Part shown: in pieces, positions 1-8,466 of the stretch
Numbering within the stretch: position 1 is the first letter of the stretch
Layout of the letters: every line of letters starts with the position of its first letter
Source: Holosporales bacterium
GTDB lineage: Bacteria; Pseudomonadota; Alphaproteobacteria; RUG11792
Reading direction: 5' to 3'
Assembly: GCA_031289695.1 (NCBI GenBank)
Contig: JAITPA010000019.1
Span: forward strand, 1 to 44,438
DNA length: 44,438 bases
Notes under the pieces: generated by a model
Databases searched by the model: none
Told to the model about the DNA's origin: nothing
Seen by the model: only the letters and a program-made list of their open reading frames with translations
Program-made: the position numbers and the translations under genes

Positions 1-191
1 GCAACTATATCGAGACGAACACCTTTCTTCTCAACATATTCAGGAGTGAGTTCAGTGCTCTTTATTTCAATATTTTTAATAAGAGACTTCGGCTTAATAA
101 CGCTGTTGAGAAAATGCACGAGAACCATCGGGTGCTCAGGGTCTGTGAAGATCATCTTGAATATCACATCTTTCTTGGGCGTTAGATCCAT
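1..191 (-). CDS. PD-(D/E)XK nuclease-family transposase (Rpn-like), N-terminal fragment cut by window edge
   Basis: The minus frame opens with ATG at 191 and stays open to base 1, giving 63 residues of a protein that continues outside the window. It begins MDLTPKKDVIFKMIF, then has DPEHPMVLVHFLNSVI and ends GVRLDIV. This is the usual N-terminal pattern of the Rpn/PDDEXK-type transposase family: a 'D-x-x-F-K' opening, a loop listing a dozen residues before 'FLN-x-(I/L)', and 'R-x-D-(I/V)' carrying the catalytic Asp. Family members are DNA endonucleases linked to recombination and are often found as scattered, multicopy or broken genes. Whether this copy is intact cannot be seen. The plus-strand frame over the same bases is its shadow. 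A perfect AT-rich inverted repeat (210-240) lies just upstream of the start. Confidence 0.72.
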   Translation of the reverse strand, partial: MDLTPKKDVIFKMIFTDPEHPMVLVHFLNSVIKPKSLIKNIEIKSTELTPEYVEKKGVRLDIV

Positions 192-209
192 ACACAAATA
201 TCTAAACTG

Positions 210-240
210 CTATATATACACTATACTAATGTATATATAG
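210..240. repeat. AT-rich perfect inverted repeat
   Basis: Eleven-base arms CTATATATACA (210-220) and TGTATATATAG (230-240) are perfect reverse complements around a 9-base spacer. They sit 19 bp upstream of the start of the nuclease fragment and downstream of the MATE gene. No T-tract follows on either strand, so an operator or simple cruciform is likelier than an intrinsic terminator. Confidence 0.5.
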
Positions 241-379
241 CTATTTGTCCAGGCGATTCTTGCAAGGAAAATCCTTCATATAAACTAGGCCAGCTGACAC
301 CCAGCGTTAAAACGTTAAGGTGAAAAAATGTACGTAAAGCACTGCAAAATAAGCAAAAAAGACCAGCTAAAATAGCAAG

Positions 380-1735
380 TTAATTACCAGAATCGGAACC
401 AGATAGTCGGATCCATCTATTTGATTTATATCTGCGATACAACGCGTAAGTGATCACTACTATTGTTACATCGAGTAATAGCCATACAATGTACACGTTG
501 AGATTTCCAATAAAATATAGAATAAGCGCTGGGATTGCAACGATGCTGCATATGCACGTTGCAATAGTAAGCATTGTAAAACTGATGTCGCCACCACCTT
601 CCATAACTCCAGCGATAATCCAACAGATGCCATCGAACAGCATATACAAAAAGACAAGCCTCAAGATCAATGTTCCATCGCTGATCAATTCTTCTAAAAT
701 GTCGAATTTTATAAAGCTGCGAAGTATAAATTCCGGAGCGAAGAAAAATACGCTAGCAATTACCGCCATAAACATTAGGTGGATGCTGATGCCGCTTTTT
801 AGTGCCTGTGGGATTTTATCACGTAAGCCACTTCCCAAAAGGTTCGATGAGATTGCTAACATGCCTCTCTCGAGCCCCGAAACAACGAATGCCAAAAAAA
901 GATTTACGGAAAAAGCTATTGCATGAATCGCCGCCATCTTTTTATCGGTATTGGCAAGAAGGTGATACAAAACACCCCAAGCTGATAGTTCCACAATATG
1001 AGCAAATCCAGCTAAAGTACCTAGTTTCAAATACCCCCTCATTTTCGCTAATCTTAACTTAAAATTCGTTGTTCCATACCGTGTTCGAATTTTCTTTTTA
1101 AAAAAGCAGATAGTTAAAATTGTTACGTTAACAGCTTGGGAAACAACTGTTCCAACAGCGGCGCCACTACTTCCGACGAAGCCAGTTATTCCGAATAAAC
1201 CAAAAACTAGCACTATATCAAGCAATACGTTAACGATATTTGTTATCATAATTGACATTGTGACAAGTGCTCCTTTTCCAATTGAAACAAAAAACGACGA
1301 CAGGGTATAACTAAATCCACTTAATGGCGCAAACAACATTACCAACCTAAAATAAGGTAATCCATCTTTTTGAAGATTTTCTGGAATGCAGATGTTCCCA
1401 CAAAAAAATGCAATTGGAATTGAAATGGCAAAAAGAAACGATGAGAACCACAACATTTGCCAAACGGGAATACCGCATAGATCGTATTTTCCTGCTCCGT
1501 TATAATTTCCAACTATTGATCCCGATATCATCGTGATCGACGCAGTTGAGCACTGAAGAGTCATACACCACACAGACGCTGAAGCAGCCGCCGTCATTGC
1601 ATCCAACGAATAATTTGCCAATATCAATTGATCCAATATCATCATTAGATGAGATGAAAAAGACGATACTATCATTGGCCATGATATTTTAAAAACATCA
1701 AAGGCGCGTAGGCTTTTGATGAACTCTGGTTTCAT
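380..1735 (-). CDS. MATE family multidrug/toxin efflux transporter (first copy)
   Basis: This 451-residue protein has about twelve hydrophobic segments arranged in two halves, the size and pattern of a MATE/NorM-type antiporter. Such proteins export cationic compounds across the inner membrane using an H+ or Na+ gradient. Visible family features include the first helix with SWPMIVSSFSSHLMMILDQLILANYS, the loop GNYNGAGKYD followed by PVWQMLW, and a second-half repeat starting near GTLAGFAHIVEL. It is clearly paralogous to the MATE protein at 42779-44107: compare 'YSLDAMTAA' with 'YSVEAMYAA' and 'IPVWQMLW' with 'IPIWQMVY'. The gene follows the ABC-F gene on the same strand with a 48-bp gap and may be co-transcribed with it. 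The substrate cannot be deduced. Confidence 0.88.
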   Translation of the reverse strand: MKPEFIKSLRAFDVFKISWPMIVSSFSSHLMMILDQLILANYSLDAMTAAASASVWCMTLQCSTASITMISGSIVGNYNGAGKYDLCGIPVWQMLWFSSFLFAISIPIAFFCGNICIPENLQKDGLPYFRLVMLFAPLSGFSYTLSSFFVSIGKGALVTMSIMITNIVNVLLDIVLVFGLFGITGFVGSSGAAVGTVVSQAVNVTILTICFFKKKIRTRYGTTNFKLRLAKMRGYLKLGTLAGFAHIVELSAWGVLYHLLANTDKKMAAIHAIAFSVNLFLAFVVSGLERGMLAISSNLLGSGLRDKIPQALKSGISIHLMFMAVIASVFFFAPEFILRSFIKFDILEELISDGTLILRLVFLYMLFDGICWIIAGVMEGGGDISFTMLTIATCICSIVAIPALILYFIGNLNVYIVWLLLDVTIVVITYALYRRYKSNRWIRLSGSDSGN

Positions 1736-1783
1736 GTACTTTAAATAAGACTAGTTGATCAAATTAATGACATTGTAGCACCG

Positions 1784-3355
1784 CTACGCACATATCAATT
1801 CAGCTTTTTTGTTTTTTTCCATTTTAAAAATGTGTGTAGCGAAGGAACTAATAAATGACCGATTATGGCTTACAACCAAAATTGTTCCATCATAATCTGC
1901 AAGAGCTTGGGAAAGCGCCTCTGCGCTAGACATGTCGAGATGATTTGTTGGTTCATCAAGGATAAGAAAATTATTTTTCTGCGCCAAAAGAGCGGCTATC
2001 GCAACTTTGCTCTTTTCGCCACCAGAAAGAATTCTCACATGTTTTTTTACGTCATCTTTTGTTATGAGAAGACAACCCAATATAGCCCTCGCCTGTTGGT
2101 GATTTACATTTTGCGTTAGGGCCAAAACGTTATCAAGAGCATTGAGGTTTGGATTAAGTACTTCGAGTTGACTCTGAGCATAATAGCCTGTTGATACACC
2201 ATTGCCGATAGTCATCTTTCCAGTGATGATCGGAACTTCGCCAACTACCGTTTTGAGAAGTGTGGTTTTGCCTATTCCATTGGCTCCGATTATGGCTATT
2301 TTGTTCCCCCTAATTACTTTGAAATCGATTCCATTATTGAGAATATTTTCACCATATCCGATGGATCCATCTTCAATTTCAAGGACAACCTTGGCACTTT
2401 GTTTTTCTACTTCGATCTTGAAAGTAGGCTTTTTATCAGATTCATCAACATCAATTCTTTCTTCAATTTTTTTTAGTCGTTCAATTGTTTTTAATTTACT
2501 TTGTGCTTGCTTGGCTTTAGACGCCTTGCTCCCAAACCTATCTATAAACTCCTGCAGGTGATCTTGCTTTCGCTTAACGGATTCCTTCTGTTTCCTAGCG
2601 GTTTCAATATTAGCTTCTCGCTGTTCAAGAAAATCATCGAAATTGCCGTTATAGGTACCGATATTGCCCTTTGATATCTGCATTATTTGATCCGCAATAT
2701 TGTTCAGAAAATCTCGATCATGAGAAACGAAAAGCAGTGTTCCTTGGAAAGACTTCAAGTATTGTTCGAGCCATATTAGACTTGGAAGATCTAGGTGATT
2801 CGTTGGCTCATCTAACATCAAGAAGTTCGGCTCATTGATTAGAAGCTTAGCTAGCTCTAATCTCATTCGCCATCCTCCAGAAAGACTAAACGGGGATTTG
2901 TCAAACTGTGAAGTCTCAAAACCGAGTCCACAAAGAATGCCTTTTGCATTGGCTTCCAATGCATATCCACCACAATCAGAATATTCCTTTTCGATTGATT
3001 CATATTCTGCGTATACATCATCGGAGTAATTTTCAGCCATCTTCGCCAGAGAAGCTTGAAGCCTGTCATCGAGTACACACAGCTTGTGGTGCCCAGAAAT
3101 ACATTCCTTGAGAATAGTACTCTTAGGATTTTCGCAAGGCGCTTGTGGCAGATACCCTAAAATACAATCTTTTGGAATAATAACAGACCCAGAATCGTAT
3201 TCTTCAATTCCAGCTAGGATATTTAAGAACGTAGATTTTCCGGCCCCATTTGAGCCAATCACGCCAATTTTAGAGTTCCTTGGGAAGTGGTGAGAAAAGT
3301 CTCGAATCATGACTCTTTCGCCAAACTTCTTAACAAGATTTTGAACGATAATCAC
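1784..3355 (-). CDS. ABC-F family ATPase (duplicated ATP-binding cassette, ribosome-associated type)
   Basis: Two ABC cassettes without membrane segments identify an ABC-F protein; such proteins usually act on ribosomes rather than in transport. Cassette 1 has Walker A GSNGAGKST, signature LSGGWRMRLELAKLL and Walker B FLMLDEPTNHLD. Cassette 2 has GANGIGKTT, LSGGEKSKVAIAALL and FLILDEPTNHLD. A charged coiled linker near the middle (residues with EQREANIETARKQKE) separates them. The frame is open up to 3490, but I prefer a GTG at 3355: the resulting protein begins MIIVQNLVKKFGERV, the standard family opening, and a good promoter lies inside the upstream extension at 3386-3414. The length is then 523 residues, normal for the family. 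A clear Shine-Dalgarno at the ideal distance is lacking (GGAG lies 16 nt upstream), so the start is moderately uncertain. Confidence 0.9.
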   Translation of the reverse strand: MIIVQNLVKKFGERVMIRDFSHHFPRNSKIGVIGSNGAGKSTFLNILAGIEEYDSGSVIIPKDCILGYLPQAPCENPKSTILKECISGHHKLCVLDDRLQASLAKMAENYSDDVYAEYESIEKEYSDCGGYALEANAKGILCGLGFETSQFDKSPFSLSGGWRMRLELAKLLINEPNFLMLDEPTNHLDLPSLIWLEQYLKSFQGTLLFVSHDRDFLNNIADQIMQISKGNIGTYNGNFDDFLEQREANIETARKQKESVKRKQDHLQEFIDRFGSKASKAKQAQSKLKTIERLKKIEERIDVDESDKKPTFKIEVEKQSAKVVLEIEDGSIGYGENILNNGIDFKVIRGNKIAIIGANGIGKTTLLKTVVGEVPIITGKMTIGNGVSTGYYAQSQLEVLNPNLNALDNVLALTQNVNHQQARAILGCLLITKDDVKKHVRILSGGEKSKVAIAALLAQKNNFLILDEPTNHLDMSSAEALSQALADYDGTILVVSHNRSFISSFATHIFKMEKNKKAELICA

Positions 3356-3385
3356 AATTGCAATACAAAGTCTCCACACTTGTGA

Positions 3386-3414
3386 ACTATAGCACAACCC
3401 ACAGATTTCGTCTA
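3386..3414 (-). promoter_or_regulatory. sigma70-type promoter for the ABC-F gene
   Basis: On the minus strand TAGACG (3409-3414) lies 17 bases upstream of TATAGT (3386-3391). The latter is preceded by TG-C, forming an extended -10. Transcription would begin near 3378, about 24 nt ahead of the GTG start at 3355, which supports that start over the longer frame. Confidence 0.6.
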
Positions 3415-3610
3415 TTTTTGTTTGCAAAAAAGCCCACTCGACAGCTGCTTTTTTATTGCTTCTTATTTCTCTCATTATCAACGCCATCATGAAAATTCTA
3501 ATACGTGGCGGATTGTACTAGATTGGTATTGTTAATTCAATATTAATTATTCGTTAATCTTTTAGTGGTAGGATGATAGTGAAAAGGCTGTGTAGGAATA
3601 ATTTTATTTA

Positions 3611-4441
3611 ATGAAGAATACCACTTGTGCTGTCTTATCTAGCGTGATTATTTTGTTACTACAAAGGAATAGCGCATATGCCATCATTAATCCGATGAGC
3701 GCAATAAGTAGCATAGGCAACGAAGCTCATGGTGCCGGTAATTTTATCTCAAATATCATTGATCAGACCGGCAAAACCGCGGAGCAGGCTATAGATGCGG
3801 TAGGGCGGCTTAATAAAAAGAAGGATGAACTCAGCCAGAAAGTTAATGATGGAAAAGACCAATTGATTAAAAAGGAAGAAGCTCTAACCGGCAAACCAGC
3901 TGCTGCATGGCAACAAATGAGCATGGAACAGCAAACACAACTACCTCCATATCCGCAACAATATGTTGTATTAGGAGCAAATAATTCGCAAAAAACATCT
4001 GGTGGTCAACCTTGGCAGAAGAATCAGCAACAACCGTATAGTTTGGTAAATAGCCAGCAGCAGGCGCCAAATGCACAACAGCAGGGAATCTGGCAATACG
4101 GAGTGCCACAGAACCAGAAGCAATTACCTAGTGGAGCGAATGGTGGCCAGCGGCAAGCGCTCAATTCCCAACAGCAACAAACCTGGCAATACGGAGCACC
4201 ACAGAACCAGCAGCAATTACCTAGTGGAGCGAATGGCCAGCGGCAAGCGTTCAATTCCCAACCGCAACAAACCTGGCAATACGGAGCACCGCAGAACCAG
4301 CAGCAATCACCTGGTAGAACGAATGGCCAGCCACTACAAGCGCCCAATGCTCAACGGCAAGGAACCTGGCAGTCACAGCAACAGTTCTCTAAAACACCGC
4401 AACAGCCGATTCGGCAGCAATACGGAGGTAGTACCTGGTAG
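3611..4441 (+). CDS. Secreted Gln/Asn-rich tandem-repeat protein of unknown function
   Basis: This 276-residue protein is not one I recognise. Residues 1-24 look like a signal peptide (short basic start, hydrophobic VLSSVIILLL, exit near NSAYA). Residues 30-95 are predicted helical and charged (GKTAEQAIDAVGRLNKKKDEL and similar). From about residue 100 the protein is extremely rich in Gln, Asn, Pro and Trp. It carries three to four copies of a 30-31-residue unit whose core is WQYGAPQNQQQLPSGANGQ, ending in a run of short QQ-rich fragments. The underlying DNA repeats have 90-93 bp periods. Secretion plus length-variable Gln-rich repeats suggests an exposed or host-facing protein, but this is inference. 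Its 3' end faces the small membrane-protein gene on the other strand (6 bp apart). Confidence 0.82.
   Translation: MKNTTCAVLSSVIILLLQRNSAYAIINPMSAISSIGNEAHGAGNFISNIIDQTGKTAEQAIDAVGRLNKKKDELSQKVNDGKDQLIKKEEALTGKPAAAWQQMSMEQQTQLPPYPQQYVVLGANNSQKTSGGQPWQKNQQQPYSLVNSQQQAPNAQQQGIWQYGVPQNQKQLPSGANGGQRQALNSQQQQTWQYGAPQNQQQLPSGANGQRQAFNSQPQQTWQYGAPQNQQQSPGRTNGQPLQAPNAQRQGTWQSQQQFSKTPQQPIRQQYGGSTW
4055..4375 (+). repeat. Coding tandem repeat, 90-93 bp units
   Basis: The string CTGGCAATACGGAG recurs at 4090, 4183 and 4273, and a degenerate fourth CTGGCAGT appears near 4366. Spacings are 93, 90 and 93 bp, all multiples of three, so the reading frame of the Gln-rich protein is kept. Units 2 and 3 are nearly identical, pointing to recent duplication or gene conversion. 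Confidence 0.85.
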
Positions 4442-4447
4442 ACCATT

Positions 4448-4900
4448 TCAGTCGTGAACTATTTCCGTCTCAATCTTTTCTTGTATTGTGGAATATCTTT
4501 CGATGTACCACTTTATCCAGAATATGCCGAAAATGACCTGAGCCACAAAGCCCACCATTCCGCAAAGTGCAATCGATAGAGCCTGACCAATAATATCGCA
4601 GACAACATATGTACTGGCAATAAAAAACACAGTAACTACGACGAGCATCAGAAAATAGTGACCGATATGCTTCAAAGATACTTTCTCTATTTTTGGTATC
4701 AATTCAAATTTTTTGTATTTCCCAAATAGAGTGGTTTTCAGTGCAAACCAGACAGCGGAAACTCCGACTCCAACGCCAACCCCAGCTTTAACATCCACTC
4801 CAATTATATCCATCACAACGGCAAACAACATAGGCAGAACAAGGCTATATAAATAAAATCTACTTCCATAATAGACCGCATACTTCCAATTCTCACTCAT
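4448..4900 (-). CDS. Small multi-pass membrane protein of unknown function
   Basis: This 150-residue protein has about four hydrophobic segments: near residues 14-34, 38-58 (with a GVGVGVGV run), 77-98 and 103-125. They are separated by a basic loop (KTTLFGKYKKFELIPKIEKVSLKH). I see no catalytic motif and do not assign a family. It lies 56 bp downstream of mutL on the same strand and could be the last gene of the grpE-cysS-pgpA-mutL run, though nothing in its sequence links it to repair. Its 3' end converges on the Gln-rich repeat gene. Confidence 0.7.
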   Translation of the reverse strand: MSENWKYAVYYGSRFYLYSLVLPMLFAVVMDIIGVDVKAGVGVGVGVSAVWFALKTTLFGKYKKFELIPKIEKVSLKHIGHYFLMLVVVTVFFIASTYVVCDIIGQALSIALCGMVGFVAQVIFGIFWIKWYIERYSTIQEKIETEIVHD

Positions 4901-4956
4901 CGTTATTTTTCACAATTAATCATCAATTAAATACAGAATGTATTGTAGCGTTATAT

Positions 4957-6660
4957 TTAATTTCTGTCAAACATTTTTTTCAATTGGTTCTTTGATATTT
5001 TTACAAAACTAGGTCTATGATGATTACATTGATGAACAGATTTTGTCCTTTCCATTTGTTTTATCATTTCAAGCATCTCGCTAAAAGAAAGTCTTCTGCC
5101 GAATTGTATACTGTTATGGCACGCTACGTCGGCTATTCTCTGTTTTATCGTATCGTGGATTTCAACATGTTCAAATTTTTCATAGTTGTCAAGAACATCC
5201 TTAATAAAGTCAATTGCCTCATCTACTGTTACAATCGATGGGATTGCGGAAATTAACATAGAACTCTGAACTATTTCTACATTAAAACCACAATTGTTTA
5301 TATATCCAACAATCTGCTTTGCTGTACCAAGCTGTGTATTCGTCAGCGACATAATCTCTGGTTTCATTATAAACTGTTTATTATCGGAATTCAACTTATC
5401 CATAATATCATTCTGTTTTATTTTTTCATGAACGGCATGTTGATCTACAATCAGAATTCCATCGTCGACTTCAGTTATGATATACGAATCGAAGATCTGA
5501 GCAATTGGGTTTCCAAAAAATCCAGGAGTTTCAACGTCTTGCACAATCGGCTTGACATGATCATTGACAACCGTTCCTGATGTACCCTCTCTTCTTACAT
5601 AATTGACAAACGGAACTTCCCTTCTTCCCTGCGTTTGCTCTTTTATTTCGGACATCGTTGCTATCTTTGAAACATCAAAATCTACGGCAACTCTATCGAA
5701 CTTCATGAGATGCCTCTTCATCACCTCCGTTAAGAATTTCAAAACATATTGCTCATCTCTAAACCGAATTTCTGACTTCGTTGGCGAAACATTAACATCA
5801 ACATGGAACGGATCAATCTCAATAAAAATGACGGCGGCTGCGAATCGACCAAGCGGGATCAGGTCTCTATAGGCGTTTTTTATGGCAAGCGAAACAGTCC
5901 TATCTCTCACGAGGCGTTTATTTACAAAAACCCGCTGGAAACTCTGGGAATGCCGATTGTCCATCGGATGAAATAGATAGCCACATACTGAAATCGACTC
6001 GCCACTCTCCTTGAAGTGAATTGCTTTTTTAAACAAGTCTTCTCCAAGAACTTGCGCTATCCTTGCCTCAAGTGAATCATCTTGAAATAATAAAAGCTCT
6101 TTTTCATCAGATCGAAGTTTAAAATTCACATCACTTCTCGTTAATGCGAAGTTTTCAATTACATTTACACAGCCTGCGAGTTCCGCATTATCAGACTTTA
6201 AAAATTTCAATCTTGCGGGAAGTTTATAAAACAGGTTTTCTACTGTAACTCTGGTCCCTCTCGACGTTGTTGATGGAAATATCTCGGCCCCCTCGGAGTA
6301 GCGAATAGAAATACCAAACCCATTCGACTCTAGGGTAAACTCGCTGATAGAAGCAATAGACGGCAAAGCTTCTCCCCTGAAACCGTAGCTTCTTACGTCG
6401 AATAGATTTGTTCCAGCTAACTTTGACGTGGCGTGCCTTTTTACGGCCATCTGAAGATCGTCTTTGGACAAACCAACTCCGTCATCCTCGACGACTATCT
6501 TTTCTTTCCCACCAGATTTCAGAAAAATATCAACATTTCCGGCATCAGCATCGATTGAATTTTCAATGATTTCTTTGAGGGCCGATGCAGGCTTTTCAAC
6601 CATTTCTCCTGCGGCTATCTGATTGATAATCTCATCGCTGAGTAACTTTATTTTGCCCAT
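4957..6660 (-). CDS. mutL: DNA mismatch repair protein MutL
   Basis: MutL is the ATP-driven matchmaker of mismatch repair, recruited by MutS. The N-terminal GHKL ATPase is intact: Glu30 and Asn34 in ALKEIIENSIDAD, the Asp59-Asp60-Gly61 box, SYGFRGEAL at 91-99, and TTSRGTRVTVENLFYKLPAR. The C-terminal dimerisation domain starts near QIFDSYIITEVDDG and includes DQHAVHEK (406-413), ACHNSIQFGRR (about 513) and QCNHHRP (about 544). In nicking MutLs the first motif reads DQHA-x2-E-x4-E. Here the last position (417) is Asn, and the usual CPHGRP is CNHHRP, so endonuclease activity may be altered. The 567-residue length is slightly short for the family. The start ATG at 6660 has a strong GGAGGTG site and overlaps the end of pgpA by 13 bases, suggesting coupled translation. 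Confidence 0.96.
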   Translation of the reverse strand: MGKIKLLSDEIINQIAAGEMVEKPASALKEIIENSIDADAGNVDIFLKSGGKEKIVVEDDGVGLSKDDLQMAVKRHATSKLAGTNLFDVRSYGFRGEALPSIASISEFTLESNGFGISIRYSEGAEIFPSTTSRGTRVTVENLFYKLPARLKFLKSDNAELAGCVNVIENFALTRSDVNFKLRSDEKELLLFQDDSLEARIAQVLGEDLFKKAIHFKESGESISVCGYLFHPMDNRHSQSFQRVFVNKRLVRDRTVSLAIKNAYRDLIPLGRFAAAVIFIEIDPFHVDVNVSPTKSEIRFRDEQYVLKFLTEVMKRHLMKFDRVAVDFDVSKIATMSEIKEQTQGRREVPFVNYVRREGTSGTVVNDHVKPIVQDVETPGFFGNPIAQIFDSYIITEVDDGILIVDQHAVHEKIKQNDIMDKLNSDNKQFIMKPEIMSLTNTQLGTAKQIVGYINNCGFNVEIVQSSMLISAIPSIVTVDEAIDFIKDVLDNYEKFEHVEIHDTIKQRIADVACHNSIQFGRRLSFSEMLEMIKQMERTKSVHQCNHHRPSFVKISKNQLKKMFDRN

Positions 6661-7163
6661 AGAACACCTCCAGCTACCTGCAATGTAGATGAAAAAATAG
6701 CAGCCAAAACATCATCCAGCATTATACCAAATCCAACAGTTTTATTGTTATTTTTTAAGGTGGCTTCGATCTGTTTTATCGGAAACGGCTTGAGAATATC
6801 AAAAAACCTGAATAACAGAAAATTCACAAAGATTGATATATTATCTAAAACCCCAAAATATGATACAAGAGCAGCCCCTAAAAATATTCCACATGCCTCA
6901 TCAATTACTATATAGCTTGGATCTCTATTTTCATCATATTTATATCTAATTAAATATATATCGCTCAATATCGTTCCTGCAATAAATAACAAAATTGAAA
7001 CGAATGTTATTAACGACGAAGACTTAGGAATCGCATAAACAATGAGCATGGCAAAGAATGAACCAACTGTTCCCGGTATCTTTTTGGAAATCAATCCCGT
7101 ATAGAAAAAAGAAAGAAAAAAAAGATATATGTTTTTACGTATTGACTTTCCAGATTGTTCCAT
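6648..7163 (-). CDS. pgpA: Phosphatidylglycerophosphatase A
   Basis: PgpA removes phosphate from phosphatidylglycerophosphate to give phosphatidylglycerol in the inner membrane. Family motifs are all visible in this 171-residue protein: KKIPGTVGSFFAML near the start, DPSYIVIDEACGIFLG in the middle, FRFFDILKPFPI, and GFGIMLDDVLAAI near the end, with four hydrophobic segments. The ATG at 7163 lies inside the 3' end of cysS (29-base overlap, different frame), and the gene's end overlaps mutL, so the three are probably translated from one message. Together with pssA (9331) it covers two head-group steps of phospholipid synthesis. Confidence 0.94.
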   Translation of the reverse strand: MEQSGKSIRKNIYLFFLSFFYTGLISKKIPGTVGSFFAMLIVYAIPKSSSLITFVSILLFIAGTILSDIYLIRYKYDENRDPSYIVIDEACGIFLGAALVSYFGVLDNISIFVNFLLFRFFDILKPFPIKQIEATLKNNNKTVGFGIMLDDVLAAIFSSTLQVAGGVLWAK

Positions 7164-8466
7164 CTTTTGTATCTTCCAAAATTATGTTGTTATCAAATAA
7201 TTCATTCCTAATGGCATCGGCCATTGCATAATCTCTCTCACATTTAGCCTTAGCCCTCTCGGCAATTTTCACATTGATCCATTCTTTTTTTTCATCTGAA
7301 ACTTTGCAAAACCAGCCATCAGAACCCTTTGTTAAAATCCCAAGAAAATCTCGACAAGTGTTGACAAATCTCGTATCCACTGTCTTTACACTGCTTAAAA
7401 TCGCTATGGCCCGAGGGGTATTCATATCATCTAAAAGAGCATCCAAAACTTCCGGGATCGCACCATCCTCCGGAATTGGCTCAGTATCCCTAGTAATTGT
7501 ATACCAATGATCTAATACACTTTTCGCTTGCTCCAAAACATCTAGGCTAAAATTCTGAGGAGCCGAATAATGAGTCATCAAAAATGCCATCCTGATAACC
7601 TCTCCATCATATTTCTTTAGTAGTTCGTTGACTGTAAAAAAATTGCCAAGAGACTTCGACATCTTGATGCCTTCAATATTTAGGTGCCCGTTATGAAGCC
7701 AATAGTTCGCCATAGATTGCTCGTTGGATAGCGCACACGACTGAGCCATCTCATTTTCATGATGTGGAAAAACAAGATCTATCCCTCCTCCGTGAATATC
7801 AAAATGTTCCCCTAGATATTTCATAGCCATTGCAGAACATTCAATGTGCCATCCAGGTCGGCCAACTCCCCACGGGCTTTTCCATCCAAAATTGAACTTA
7901 TCATCTATCGGCTTCCATAGCACAAAATCTAATGAATTTCTCTTAAAATCCGAGATTTCAACCCTAGTCCCATTTATTAGCTCATCCAGATTTTTCTTTG
8001 ATAGGGCTCCATACCTGGCAAATGACGAAACATCAAAATAAACGTGCCCCTCAGATATATAGGCACTATCGTTAGCAATTAGTTTATCGATAAAATCGAT
8101 GATGTCTTCAATATGATTCGTCGCTCTTGGCTCGATATCAACCGGCAAAACATTGAGTTTTGTAACATCATCATGATACATTTCAATTGTCTTTTCAGTT
8201 AACTCCGATATGCCAATTCCTTTTTCGATAGCAGAGTTGTATATCTTATCATCGATATCTGTAATATTTCTGACGTAAGTAACCTTGCGATACAGAGTCT
8301 TAAGAAGCCTATAAAGAACATCGAAAACAACCGCAGGCCTCGCATTGCCAAGGTGAGCCCTATCATACACCGTTGGGCCACAAACATACATCCTAACATT
8401 GCCTTCATCAATTGGTTTAAAAAAATCCAGCTTCTTTGAAAGGGTGTTATACAGCCTTAATTTCAC
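7135..8466 (-). CDS. cysS: Cysteine--tRNA ligase
   Basis: This cytosolic class I aminoacyl-tRNA synthetase charges tRNA-Cys. It shows the N-terminal CGPTVYDRAHLGNARP (the HIGH-type signature, here HLGN), the zinc-site region GWHIECSAM and HHENEMAQS, and the KMSKS loop IKMSKSLGNFFTV. At 443 residues it is a little shorter than many homologues (about 460) but complete to the C-terminal anticodon domain. The start codon is GTG at 8466, which overlaps the TGA stop of grpE as GTGA, a classic coupled junction. Confidence 0.96.
   Translation of the reverse strand: MKLRLYNTLSKKLDFFKPIDEGNVRMYVCGPTVYDRAHLGNARPAVVFDVLYRLLKTLYRKVTYVRNITDIDDKIYNSAIEKGIGISELTEKTIEMYHDDVTKLNVLPVDIEPRATNHIEDIIDFIDKLIANDSAYISEGHVYFDVSSFARYGALSKKNLDELINGTRVEISDFKRNSLDFVLWKPIDDKFNFGWKSPWGVGRPGWHIECSAMAMKYLGEHFDIHGGGIDLVFPHHENEMAQSCALSNEQSMANYWLHNGHLNIEGIKMSKSLGNFFTVNELLKKYDGEVIRMAFLMTHYSAPQNFSLDVLEQAKSVLDHWYTITRDTEPIPEDGAIPEVLDALLDDMNTPRAIAILSSVKTVDTRFVNTCRDFLGILTKGSDGWFCKVSDEKKEWINVKIAERAKAKCERDYAMADAIRNELFDNNIILEDTKDGTIWKVNT

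Noticed and set aside
46-240. Plus-strand 64-codon frame at the left edge
   Set aside because: The minus strand encodes a recognisable Rpn-type N-terminus over the same bases.
3356-3490. 45-residue N-terminal extension of the ABC-F protein
   Set aside because: It matches nothing in the family and contains a strong extended -10 promoter, so translation from 3490 is unlikely.
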